From Ohtaekwangia kribbensis (GTDB lineage Bacteria; Bacteroidota; Bacteroidia; Cytophagales; Cyclobacteriaceae), in assembly GCF_042676245.1 (NCBI RefSeq), contig NZ_JBHTKA010000008.1, forward strand, positions 124,001 to 188,000: DNA of 64,000 nt. Direction: 5' to 3'. Both the position numbers and the translations under genes were made by a program. Numbering within the stretch: position 1 is the stretch's first letter; each line of letters begins with the position of its first letter. The notes beneath the pieces were generated by a model. The model was not told the DNA's origin and did no database searches. It worked only from the letters and a program-made list of their open reading frames with translations. This document shows, piece after piece, positions 16,060 to 24,459 of the stretch.

Positions 16060-17832
16060 TTATCCCGCTTGTCTGGTGTAAGAATCCATATAGTCGTCAT
16101 CAGTGGCAGGCTCATCTTTACCAAATGCTACAGATTTACCTTGCTTGAGCATTTCGTTTTCGCGCTCAAGTTCAACCTGGCGTCTGCGCATCTGCTCTTG
16201 TGTAGCCTGAAGTTCTTCCTGGTTCTGACGCAATTCTTCTTCCTGCGCTTTCAGTTCTTCCGACATCTGCTGGCTTTGTGTAAGCAAGCGCTTGGTGCGT
16301 TCGTTTATCTGTACGGTTGATATTGTGCTGGCTATACTTTCTGCCACCTTCTCAACAAAGCGCACCTCGTGGTCTTTCAATTTTCCAAAAGAGGCCATCT
16401 CGATTACACCGTATACTTCTTCGTTGTGCATGAGGGGTACAATTAAAATTGTTTCCGGCAATGCAGCTCCCAAACCCGAAGTGATTGAAATATAGTCCCG
16501 TGGAATTTCCTGCAGGTGTATTGTAGATTTCTCCAATACACATTGTCCTACAAGACCTTCGCCTATCTGTACTTTTTTATCGATATACTTCTTTCGGTCG
16601 TAAGCATAGGTTGCCATCTGCTCCAGGTACATATCGCCATGTTTGTCGCCTTCAGCCATCATAAACAAAGCGCCCTGGTTCGCATTCAGATATTTGATGA
16701 GTGACTTAACAATTTCGTGCGTCAATTCTTTTGTATCCGAACTGTTTCTGCGCAGTACTTCGCCCAGGTGCGCCATACCTTCGTTCACCCAGTCGCGTAT
16801 ACTTTTCTCGTCAGCGGCTTTCTTCAGGTTGTTGCGCATCTCCAGCAGCTCATTACCCAGTATATCAGCTTCGCTAAGCGGCTCGAACGACTGCGTTAAA
16901 TTACCACGACCAATTTCCTTGGCAAAGGAAGTATAGCTGCGCAGTCCGTTCACCAAACCGTTGAGTGATACAATCATATCTCCCACCTCATCCTTACGTC
17001 TTGATTTGGTTTCGTCTGCCTGCTCACCACGTGCAAGCTGTTTCAGTTTCTCTTTTATCGTGATAATAGCCTTTGTAAGCTTGGTGCTGAAGTAATACGA
17101 TATGGATAAACCTATAGTAAGTATTAATATCGTTATGATGATGATCGCACCCACCACCTGACCAATCTGCTCGTTAGCGGCTTCTTCCTTGGCAGCAACA
17201 GCATGGTCAATCTGGTCGGTATACATACCGGTTGAGATGATCCAGCCGAGTGGAGCATACAGGCGTGAATATGAAATTTTGTTTTCCACCAGGTCTGAGC
17301 CCGGCTTCTTCATGGTATATTCTACATAGCCTTCACCTTTTGCGTTACACAATTCCGAACGCAACTGGTATATATTTTTGCTGGTATATTTCTCTACATT
17401 GTATTTGGCATCGCTCAGCGTAACACCTTTCAGATCTTTCTTCTCAGCGTGCATCAACATGGTAGGATAAGGCATCTTATTATCCGTTACCCAGAAATAT
17501 CCTTCACCTTTATCAAAGCGAATGTCGGAGAGCATCTTGAGACTTCTGTTGAGCATGACCTTCTCAACGCCACCTTTCGAAACAGTGGTGTCTGCAGCCA
17601 TTGTCTTCAGCGAATCCTGAAGGTGTTTGTAATTAACCTCTATCATGCCGTAGCCTATATCTGTAATGTGCTTTACATATAGCTTCAGCTTGTCCATTTC
17701 GTCCGTGCGGTACGACTCGATATCAGCAGTAGCCTTCGACTTGATCTTATAGATCGCAACCGAGCTGATAAGCACGGAAGGCAGCAGCAGCGAAAGGCTG
17801 ATGAGAAGGGTAATTTGTTGTTTTAATTTCAT
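16060..17832 (-). CDS. Cache-HAMP-GAF sensor protein without an output domain
   Basis: 590 residues from ATG at 17832. A longer upstream frame exists but would run through the terminator of the preceding gene, and the segment MKLKQQITLLISLSLLLPSV is a proper N-terminal anchor. A periplasmic single-Cache domain follows (about residues 35-205, with GEGYFWVTDNKMPYPTMLMH and APLGWIISTGMYTD). Then come a second membrane helix (about 218-242), a HAMP region, a linker, and a GAF domain (about 365-510, with GEGLVGQCVLEKSTI). A C-terminal coiled coil rich in Glu/Gln (MSEELKAQEEELRQNQ) ends the protein. No kinase, cyclase or methyl-accepting module follows, so its partner must be supplied in trans. It is co-transcribed with the porin. 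Confidence 0.82.
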   Translation of the reverse strand: MKLKQQITLLISLSLLLPSVLISSVAIYKIKSKATADIESYRTDEMDKLKLYVKHITDIGYGMIEVNYKHLQDSLKTMAADTTVSKGGVEKVMLNRSLKMLSDIRFDKGEGYFWVTDNKMPYPTMLMHAEKKDLKGVTLSDAKYNVEKYTSKNIYQLRSELCNAKGEGYVEYTMKKPGSDLVENKISYSRLYAPLGWIISTGMYTDQIDHAVAAKEEAANEQIGQVVGAIIIITILILTIGLSISYYFSTKLTKAIITIKEKLKQLARGEQADETKSRRKDEVGDMIVSLNGLVNGLRSYTSFAKEIGRGNLTQSFEPLSEADILGNELLEMRNNLKKAADEKSIRDWVNEGMAHLGEVLRRNSSDTKELTHEIVKSLIKYLNANQGALFMMAEGDKHGDMYLEQMATYAYDRKKYIDKKVQIGEGLVGQCVLEKSTIHLQEIPRDYISITSGLGAALPETILIVPLMHNEEVYGVIEMASFGKLKDHEVRFVEKVAESIASTISTVQINERTKRLLTQSQQMSEELKAQEEELRQNQEELQATQEQMRRRQVELERENEMLKQGKSVAFGKDEPATDDDYMDSYTRQAG

Positions 17833-17949
17833 GGGGTCCTGGATAACTGTTGCAAGATTACTACGCTTCCTGTAGGTGTCTGACCATGAATGAGCAGGTG
17901 GGAAATGTTTTGAGTAAGTGGAAACCAAAACCAACAGTCGTAAAAGCAA

Positions 17950-17971
17950 AAAGCCCTCATACGAGGGCTTT
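17950..17971 (-). terminator. Terminator of the FtsX-type permease gene
   Basis: A 9-bp perfect stem (17950-17958 with 17963-17971) with a 4-base loop is followed on the minus strand by ttgctttta. It lies 23 bases past the permease stop codon. Confidence 0.8.
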
Positions 17972-17993
17972 CATTACGTGACATAAAATACAT

Positions 17994-20402
17994 TTATTCC
18001 GAGCGAAGCGAACGAACCGGGTTTACGGTTGCTGCACGAAACGACCTGTAACCTACGGTAACGACTGCAATGAGCAACGTAATACCTAACGTTAGCAAAA
18101 ACACCTGCGGACCAACGTCAATTTTATAGGCAAACTCATCTAAAAACTTACCCATAAAGAACCAACCGACCGGTGCAGCCAGCACAAAGCCTAACAGGAT
18201 AAGCTTCAGGTATTCTTTGGAGAACATCATGATTATACTTTCTACGGAAGCACCCAGAACTTTGCGTACGCCAATCTCCTTCGTCTTTTGGTTGGCCATG
18301 AAAGTGGCGAGTCCGAACAAGCCGAGGCAACCTATAAATATAGCCATGCCGGTAAATACACTCAGGAGTATAGACATGCGCTGTTCACCTTCATAAAACT
18401 CACGAATGTTCTCATCCAGAAATTCATATTGAAACAGGTGTTCCGGATAGGTAGCTTCCCATTTTGTTTTTAACTGAGCGATTATATTCTGTGCTTCGCT
18501 CATCTTTACTTTCAATGCCAAATTTTCATAGCCGCTGATGCGGTTAAATAATACGGTGGCTTCTATTGGTGAACGTAGTGACACGGTATGAAAATCTTTT
18601 ACGATACCCACTACCGGATATTCTTTACGCCATACGCGAATTACTTTACCGAGCATATCGTTCGGGTTTGCAAAGCCTGCTATATGCGCCAGCTTTTCAT
18701 TTACTACAAAGCCGGTTGCTGTATCGAGATCGGCTACATTTTGACCTTCCAGCAATTGCAATTTATACAGATCTATATAGTTACCATCAATTTGTTTTAC
18801 CTGCGTAGAATGTTCTTCATCGCTTCCCTGCAATCGGAAATTTGTTCCGGATACACTCCCCGATGAAGGCGGTGCACTCGAAAGGCTTGCCAGTTCAACT
18901 CCCGGTATACGTGCCATCTCTTCGCGCAGGGTGCGCATTTTACTAGATGCATCACCGCCCGTCACGGGCTTCTCATGCTCTGGTATAGGCACCACCAGAA
19001 TAGCATCTTTGGCAAAACCCAGATCTTTGCTCTGGTAGTATTTCATCTGACTAACAATAACAATGGTACCGATGATCAGCAGCTGCGATATAAAAAATTG
19101 CATCACTACCAATCCTCTTCGCAGCATATAGCCTGAGGAATTACGGTTGCTGATCAGATTCTTCAATGCCTGTGTCGGTTTAAAGCCTGACACTACAAAG
19201 GCCGGATATAGTCCTGAGAAGACTGCCACCACTACGGTAACAGATACAATATATATCCACAGCATGGTATCCTTTGCAAAGTTAAGCGCGAGCTCCATCT
19301 CCATAAACGGGTTAATAAATGTGAGCGCAAACTGTGTAAGGGCCAGCGATAAGAGAACAGCCACCACGGTTACAAGTGTAGTCTCTCCCAAAAATTGAAA
19401 TACCAACTGACCGCGTGTACTGCCTAATGATTTACGAACACCCACTTCCTTGGAGCGTTTAATCGCTTCAGCAGTAGAAAGATTAATGAAATTTATACTT
19501 GCTGTAATGATGAGGATAAGCGCGATAACACTAAATGCCACTAGTGTTGTGCGCGAAACCGTATTGAATGAATATGTATCAAACCTTTCATCGAAGTGCA
19601 TTTCGGTTAGGGCCTGCGTCAGGAACTGTGTTTTATCTGGATCATCTGCTCCTATATATTTTTTGGTAAATGCGGGCATGCGGCTGTCTACTTTTGCGAT
19701 CGACTCACCTTCCTTCAACAGAAAATAACATTGCTCACCACTCCATATACTATTCCAGCCGGATTCTTCACGTTGTTTTTTAATGGTGCTATAGGACAAT
19801 AAGAGATTAAAAGGGAAATCGGTATTGGAATGTGCATTTTCCATCACGGCTTTGATGCTATACTCGGCATCGTCAAACTTCAGTACTTCACCCACTACAT
19901 CTTCTTTACCAAAATATTTTTTAGCAAGACCGACAGATATAATAGCTTCGTTAGGTTCATCGATAGCCTGCGCTGCTATACCTTGAAGTATAACACGATC
20001 GAAAAGTTTAAAATAACCGGGCTCGGTAAATGCTATACCTTCTTCTTCCTGAATTTTCTTCAACTCGCCATTGCGTTGTGGTATAAGTACCAGGTCGCTG
20101 GAACCATCGGATATAAATACGACCTCCTCTGCTTCCGGAAAATCATTGCGGAATGCGTCTGGCAATACAGTCGGCACGCCCGCCTGGTAATCTGTTCCGT
20201 TGTTGCCTTCCGATTGATTTACCACACGGTATATACGATCTCGTTTTGTTACAAACGAATCATAGCTGCTCATATAGGCAACCATGAGAAACAGCACAAG
20301 GCTGCTGGTAATACCAAGCGTTAACCCTGCGAGATTAATAAGCGAAATACTCTTCTGACGAAGCAGATTGCGAATAGCGGTTTTAAAATAATTTTTTAGC
20401 AT
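17994..20402 (-). CDS. ABC transporter permease, MacB/FtsX type
   Basis: 802 residues with the duplicated MacB build: an N-terminal helix after the MLKNYFKTAIRNLLRQKSIS start, a large periplasmic domain (about 45-280), three helices (about 285-430), a second half starting at about 430 (MLRRGLVVMQFFISQLLI), a second periplasmic domain, and three C-terminal helices with KEIGVRKVLGASVESI, the FtsX signature. Members act with an ATPase and usually move peptides, lipids or lipoproteins, or transmit force across the membrane. No ATPase gene is adjacent. It is transcribed alone and ends at a strong terminator. A paralogue lies at 36976-39423. Confidence 0.9.
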   Translation of the reverse strand: MLKNYFKTAIRNLLRQKSISLINLAGLTLGITSSLVLFLMVAYMSSYDSFVTKRDRIYRVVNQSEGNNGTDYQAGVPTVLPDAFRNDFPEAEEVVFISDGSSDLVLIPQRNGELKKIQEEEGIAFTEPGYFKLFDRVILQGIAAQAIDEPNEAIISVGLAKKYFGKEDVVGEVLKFDDAEYSIKAVMENAHSNTDFPFNLLLSYSTIKKQREESGWNSIWSGEQCYFLLKEGESIAKVDSRMPAFTKKYIGADDPDKTQFLTQALTEMHFDERFDTYSFNTVSRTTLVAFSVIALILIITASINFINLSTAEAIKRSKEVGVRKSLGSTRGQLVFQFLGETTLVTVVAVLLSLALTQFALTFINPFMEMELALNFAKDTMLWIYIVSVTVVVAVFSGLYPAFVVSGFKPTQALKNLISNRNSSGYMLRRGLVVMQFFISQLLIIGTIVIVSQMKYYQSKDLGFAKDAILVVPIPEHEKPVTGGDASSKMRTLREEMARIPGVELASLSSAPPSSGSVSGTNFRLQGSDEEHSTQVKQIDGNYIDLYKLQLLEGQNVADLDTATGFVVNEKLAHIAGFANPNDMLGKVIRVWRKEYPVVGIVKDFHTVSLRSPIEATVLFNRISGYENLALKVKMSEAQNIIAQLKTKWEATYPEHLFQYEFLDENIREFYEGEQRMSILLSVFTGMAIFIGCLGLFGLATFMANQKTKEIGVRKVLGASVESIIMMFSKEYLKLILLGFVLAAPVGWFFMGKFLDEFAYKIDVGPQVFLLTLGITLLIAVVTVGYRSFRAATVNPVRSLRSE

Positions 20403-20517
20403 AAGCTGTATGAGATACTTCCCTCCTAATCAACATCATGCCATGCACGGCATTCCTTAAAAACAGCTCGTTTAGCAGGATTTACAGGAAAACGGTTTGT
20501 TCAGATATGTTCGGGCG

Positions 20518-20546
20518 CGTCCGGCTGCGAACAAAAAATCCGGACG
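20518..20546. repeat. Short inverted repeat in the permease/FeoB-associated gap
   Basis: cgtccgg (20518-20524) and ccggacg (20540-20546) are perfect 7-base arms with a 15-base spacer, located about 40 bases upstream of the -7 box of the small gene at 20600. It could be an operator; there is no T-run. Confidence 0.3.
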
Positions 20547-20586
20547 GGCGAACCTTTCCGGTTAGCACATAGTTTCCAAACTGTAT

Positions 20587-20594
20587 TACCTTTG
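20587..20594 (+). promoter_or_regulatory. -7 box directly before the FeoB-associated small gene
   Basis: TACCTTTG fits TAnnTTTG and ends 5 bases before the ATG at 20600. Transcription starting 5-8 bases after the box would begin at or next to the start codon (leaderless mRNA). Confidence 0.6.
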
Positions 20595-20599
20595 CAGTT

Positions 20600-20770
20600 A
20601 TGGTGCAGAATCTTATAGTTGGCCTGATATTTCTTCTCGCATTGATTTATGTGGGCAGACTTATCTATAAAAGTTTCCAGGCCAAGTCTTCGTGCGATTC
20701 AGGTTGTGGTAAATGTGGCGCGGTAGATTTTAACAAGATCGAAAAGCAGCTGCGCGAAAAAGGTCTTTAA
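20600..20770 (+). CDS. FeoB-associated Cys-rich membrane protein
   Basis: 56 residues. One N-terminal membrane helix (LIVGLIFLLALIYVGRLIY, 5-23) is followed by SCDSGCGKCGAVDF (31-44) with three clustered cysteines. This is the layout of the FeoB-associated Cys-rich / p12 family, small membrane proteins that usually accompany the ferrous iron transporter FeoB. No feoA or feoB is present in the window, so here it stands alone. The start is fixed by the promoter box only 5 bases upstream. The stop is 1 base from the stop of the convergent radical SAM gene. Confidence 0.8.
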   Translation: MVQNLIVGLIFLLALIYVGRLIYKSFQAKSSCDSGCGKCGAVDFNKIEKQLREKGL

Positions 20771-20771
20771 C

Positions 20772-21794
20772 TTACGCCCAAACCTTCGTTCCCTCCGTAC
20801 AATTTTTACAGATCTCTATTTCACTTCTTGAGCGCAGCAATGAGGCGCGAAATGTATTGTAAGCTTCACCGTTCCAGACTTCTTCAAATGAATTTTCAGT
20901 GAGATCGCCCAAAACGTGGTGTGCATCTTTATCGAAACAACACGGTACTATTTTTCCATCCCACGTTATCACACAACTGTGCCACATCTTCCAGCAATGA
21001 TTGTCTAAACTGTTCTTGATGGTATAGGAGCCATCGTTCATTTTACGATAGCGTGAGTACTGGTCCTGCTCGGGTATAAGATCAGAGCCGTTGGCATAAT
21101 CGTATATCTGCGCGGTCTTCAATACCACCTGATCAACACCAATCTGTTTTGCCAAAGTATATACTTCTGGTATCTGGTGTTCGTTAGGTTTCACCACTAA
21201 GAATTGAAACATAACGTGTGGCGTTATTGACTTCAGTTTTTTCTTCCAGGCAATAATATTACGCGCACCTTCTATAACCTTCTCCAGACTTCCGCCTACG
21301 CGATAGGATTGATAGGTGTCTTGTGTAGTGCCATCAATGGAGATGATGAGTCTGTCCAAACCGGACTCTACGGTTAGCCGCGCATTTTCATCTTTTAGGT
21401 AATGCGCGTTGGTTGACGTAGCAGTATATATATTTCTGCTTGCGGCATACTGCACCATATCCAGAAACTGTGGATGCAGATACGGTTCACCCTGAAAATA
21501 AAATGTAAGGTAGCTTAACGTTGGTGCGAGCTGATCGATTACGTTCTGAAACAACGGCTGCCCTAACATACCCGTTGCGCGTGTAAACGAACGCAAACCG
21601 CTTGGGCATTCCGGACAACGCAGGTTGCACGATGTTGTGGGCTCGAATGAAATGCTGATGGGCAACCCCTGAATGACAGGTACACCCGTGAACCGTGCAC
21701 GGTGATAACTGGTAACGATCTGTGCTGCATTCCAGGCACGTTTCACCGTTAAGCCGGAAGCAAAGTTCAACTGATCTCTCCACACACGCATCAT
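20772..21794 (-). CDS. Radical SAM protein with SPASM-type C-terminus
   Basis: 340 residues. The radical SAM cluster motif CNLRCPEC (C56, C60, C63) binds the 4Fe-4S cluster that cleaves SAM. FYFQGEPYLHPQF and IISIDGTTQDTY are typical of the SPASM subfamily barrel. The C-terminal part has further cysteines for auxiliary clusters: HCWKMWHSC, IVPCCFD and EICKNC. Such enzymes modify peptides, sugars or cofactors, and the substrate is unknown here. Two tandem ATGs at 21789-21794 make the exact start ambiguous by one codon. It is divergent from the DUF4105 gene by 73 bases. Confidence 0.88.
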   Translation of the reverse strand: MMRVWRDQLNFASGLTVKRAWNAAQIVTSYHRARFTGVPVIQGLPISISFEPTTSCNLRCPECPSGLRSFTRATGMLGQPLFQNVIDQLAPTLSYLTFYFQGEPYLHPQFLDMVQYAASRNIYTATSTNAHYLKDENARLTVESGLDRLIISIDGTTQDTYQSYRVGGSLEKVIEGARNIIAWKKKLKSITPHVMFQFLVVKPNEHQIPEVYTLAKQIGVDQVVLKTAQIYDYANGSDLIPEQDQYSRYRKMNDGSYTIKNSLDNHCWKMWHSCVITWDGKIVPCCFDKDAHHVLGDLTENSFEEVWNGEAYNTFRASLLRSRSEIEICKNCTEGTKVWA

Positions 21795-21867
21795 GCTGCA
21801 AGATACTCGCGAAAAGTATCGGATGGATTATGGTAATGTCGTTATATTTCGAAATTCATCTGTGTTT

Positions 21868-23031
21868 ATGAAAAAATTTCTGTTTTTGCTGCTTTGTGTG
21901 TCGTTTACAGGTTATGCACAATCTGTTCAACTCTCTGAGCAGGCAACTATTTCTGTGATTACGTGCGGTCCGTGGCAGGGTGAACTATATTCGGCATTCG
22001 GTCACAGTGCTTTTCGTGTGCACGACCCGGCACAAGGCATTGACGAAGCTTACAACTATGGTGTATTTGATTTCGACCAGCCTAACTTCTACCTGAACTT
22101 TGCACGGGGCTATATGTATTACAAGCTGGGGGTGTATGACTATAATCGTTTCCGGGATGTATATATTTACTACAACCGCTATATACACGAGCAGGAGCTG
22201 AACCTGACGCAGGCTCAAAAGCAAAAGATGTATGACTATCTGCAGTGGAATGCGCTGCCTGAAAACGAAAATTACCGCTACGATTATTTCTATGATAACT
22301 GCGCTACCAAAATGCCGGGCATTGTATCGCGCACGTTCGGAGACAGTGTTGTGTTTGACGGTTCATATATAAAAACAGACTATACCATTCGCGAGCTCAC
22401 TGATATTTACCTCGGCCATCAACCGTGGGGCGACCTGGGTATAGATATATGCCTCGGTTCCGAGATCGACAAAAAAGCAACTCCGTATGAGTATATGTTC
22501 CTTCCGGATTTTGTTGAATCAGGATTCGATCATGCTACCATTAAACACAACGGAGCTGCTGTACCGTTGGTAAAACAAAAACGAATTGTATATGAGGCCC
22601 GGCCGGAAGATGCACCGAAAGGATTACCTCATCCGCTCTATATATTCAGTGCGGTGGCAGCCATCGCTGTATTGCTTACCGTTCTTGATTTCAAAAAGAA
22701 GAAACTGTCAACGTGGTTTGATGGGATCATCTTTTCAGTAACGGGTATCATCGGGATATTGCTTGCCTTTTTATGGATTGCTACTGACCACAAGGCTTCC
22801 TATAATTTCAATTTGCTCTGGGCATTGCCTACACACATTGTTGCCGTGATTGCTTTTGCAAAACAACCGGCCTGGCTAAAGAAATATTTCCTGGTAGCCG
22901 GCATCATTGCTATACTCACCTTAGTATTATGGGCGGTGCTTCCGCAGAAATTGAATCTGTCGCTGATACCGATCGTTGTGATAATGGCGTTGCGTTCGCT
23001 AGCGCAGTATAAATTAAGGGAAACAGCTTAA
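21868..23031 (+). CDS. DUF4105 (Lnb N-terminal periplasmic domain) membrane protein
   Basis: 387 residues from ATG at 21868, chosen because MKKFLFLLLCVSFTGYAQ is a clear signal peptide; an upstream in-frame ATG overlaps the divergent gene. The periplasmic DUF4105 domain (about 25-260) has CGPWQGELYSAFGHSAFRVH and YDYFYDNCATKMPG, where the conserved His and Cys suggest a cysteine-peptidase-like fold. Four or five helices follow (about 275-385). In Bifidobacterium Lnb a related domain precedes a lacto-N-biosidase; here the role is unknown. Its TAA overlaps the stop of the convergent histidine kinase. Confidence 0.8.
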   Translation: MKKFLFLLLCVSFTGYAQSVQLSEQATISVITCGPWQGELYSAFGHSAFRVHDPAQGIDEAYNYGVFDFDQPNFYLNFARGYMYYKLGVYDYNRFRDVYIYYNRYIHEQELNLTQAQKQKMYDYLQWNALPENENYRYDYFYDNCATKMPGIVSRTFGDSVVFDGSYIKTDYTIRELTDIYLGHQPWGDLGIDICLGSEIDKKATPYEYMFLPDFVESGFDHATIKHNGAAVPLVKQKRIVYEARPEDAPKGLPHPLYIFSAVAAIAVLLTVLDFKKKKLSTWFDGIIFSVTGIIGILLAFLWIATDHKASYNFNLLWALPTHIVAVIAFAKQPAWLKKYFLVAGIIAILTLVLWAVLPQKLNLSLIPIVVIMALRSLAQYKLRETA

Positions 23032-24380
23032 AGAACGGTTACGCGTTTACGTTTCACAACCGGTGTGGTTGAAAGCGTAGCCGGTATGGTAAGGGTAAAG
23101 ATAGTGCCCTTGCCAAAATCAGATTGTACACTGATATCTCCCGCCATTCGCTCGACCGTTTCTTTTACTATATATAGTCCAAGACCGGAGCCTTTGGACT
23201 GGTTGGTGCCACGGAAGAACATATCAAATATCTTGGGAAGCAACTCTGCATCTATACCTTGTCCGTTGTCGGAGACAATCAGCGTGAGTTTACGTTCGCG
23301 ATAGTATGCCTGGATATTTACCCACGGATCGCGCTTCTCCAGGCTGTGGTATTTTATAGCATTCGAAATGATATTATTCAGAATAACAATAAGTCGCACG
23401 CGGTCGGTCTCAATGAGGTAATCACAATTTACATCAGTTTGAAACTTGATCTTGTCGGCATCCTTTGTAAAGGCAAAATTACGGATCACATCATCAACCA
23501 GTACTTCTATATTTACCGGTTCCAGTCGTAAACCGGTCTGGCTGTTGCGGGCGTAATCAATGATATCCAGCAGAAAATTATCAAGCGTTTGTGCGCGCTC
23601 TTTCAACACTTCGAAGTACGCGAGCACTTCTTCATTTTTATTTTCAGCGAGGGCTGTGTTAATGGCGCCTTTTATATCCATCAACGGAATCTTCAAATCG
23701 TGCGATGCACTATAAAAGAAACGATCAAGCTCACGGTTTGCTTTTTCGAGCTCTGTGTTTTTTGTCTTTATCTCGCTCGCTAAACTGATGAGTTTATTCT
23801 CGGACTGCTCGTTCATGTTTACCATAAACACAATGAAGAACACCAGTACCGTTATACTCGATACAAAATTTATGATAAACGATCGTTCCAGGTCAATCGC
23901 TTCGAACGTAACTTTTCCGAACACATTAAAGTCGGTCGCAAACAAAACGATTGTGAGTACTATAGACAGGCCTATAAAAAAGAAGCGATAAAAATTTTCG
24001 TTGATCTCAAACACAACCGCTGCAAGGCCTACCCATGCAAAATAATACATATATATACCCAGCCCGTGATGCGCCAGCGATGAGTATACAAAGAAAAATA
24101 TATTGAGGAACGACAGCAGTATGATGCGAGCCAGTTTATGGCGACCGTTTTCATTTATCAGGTAACATATAAAGATGGATACAGCCATCGTAAAATCCAT
24201 CAAAGGCATGAAAAACAATCCATCTACAAGATCTTCCAGTGCATGCAACACGCCTACTACCGTACCAAACATAGCAAACTGCGAAAGCAAAATTACCCGT
24301 TTGTATTTACGCTGACCTTCTTTATCGCCAGAGAAGTCACGACTATAGCGCGACCAGTTTCCCGGATGGAGAACGTTCAT
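23028..24380 (-). CDS. Membrane-bound sensor histidine kinase
   Basis: 450 residues. Six or so N-terminal helices (about 28-190) with short loops form a membrane sensor with no sizeable outer domain. A short coiled coil leads to the HisKA-type dimerisation helix with H227 in FYSASHDLKIPL. The ATPase domain has the N box (NNIISNAIKYHS), DNGQGI (G1), FFRGTNQSKGSGLGLYIV (F and G2 boxes) and GTIFTLTIP. No response regulator is adjacent, so it is an orphan kinase. The lpdA terminator lies just upstream, implying its own promoter, although no exact TAnnTTTG box was seen. Confidence 0.9.
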   Translation of the reverse strand: MNVLHPGNWSRYSRDFSGDKEGQRKYKRVILLSQFAMFGTVVGVLHALEDLVDGLFFMPLMDFTMAVSIFICYLINENGRHKLARIILLSFLNIFFFVYSSLAHHGLGIYMYYFAWVGLAAVVFEINENFYRFFFIGLSIVLTIVLFATDFNVFGKVTFEAIDLERSFIINFVSSITVLVFFIVFMVNMNEQSENKLISLASEIKTKNTELEKANRELDRFFYSASHDLKIPLMDIKGAINTALAENKNEEVLAYFEVLKERAQTLDNFLLDIIDYARNSQTGLRLEPVNIEVLVDDVIRNFAFTKDADKIKFQTDVNCDYLIETDRVRLIVILNNIISNAIKYHSLEKRDPWVNIQAYYRERKLTLIVSDNGQGIDAELLPKIFDMFFRGTNQSKGSGLGLYIVKETVERMAGDISVQSDFGKGTIFTLTIPATLSTTPVVKRKRVTVL

Positions 24381-24406
24381 AGAGGAGAGGGTTTATTAAA
24401 ATAAAT

Positions 24407-24442
24407 ACTGCAGGCTCTCAATATACTCAGAAAGCCTGCAGT
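24407..24442 (-). terminator. Terminator of the 2-oxoglutarate dehydrogenase operon (after lpdA)
   Basis: A 10-bp perfect stem (24407-24416 with 24433-24442) with a 16-base loop is followed on the minus strand by atttatttt. It lies 18 bases past the lpdA stop. Confidence 0.7.
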
Positions 24443-24459
24443 TTATAAATATCCAAACA

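Noticed and set aside
17833..17949. Extended N-terminus of the Cache-HAMP-GAF sensor
   Set aside because: The extra 39 codons run up to the terminator of the preceding gene and replace a clear membrane anchor with unrelated sequence.
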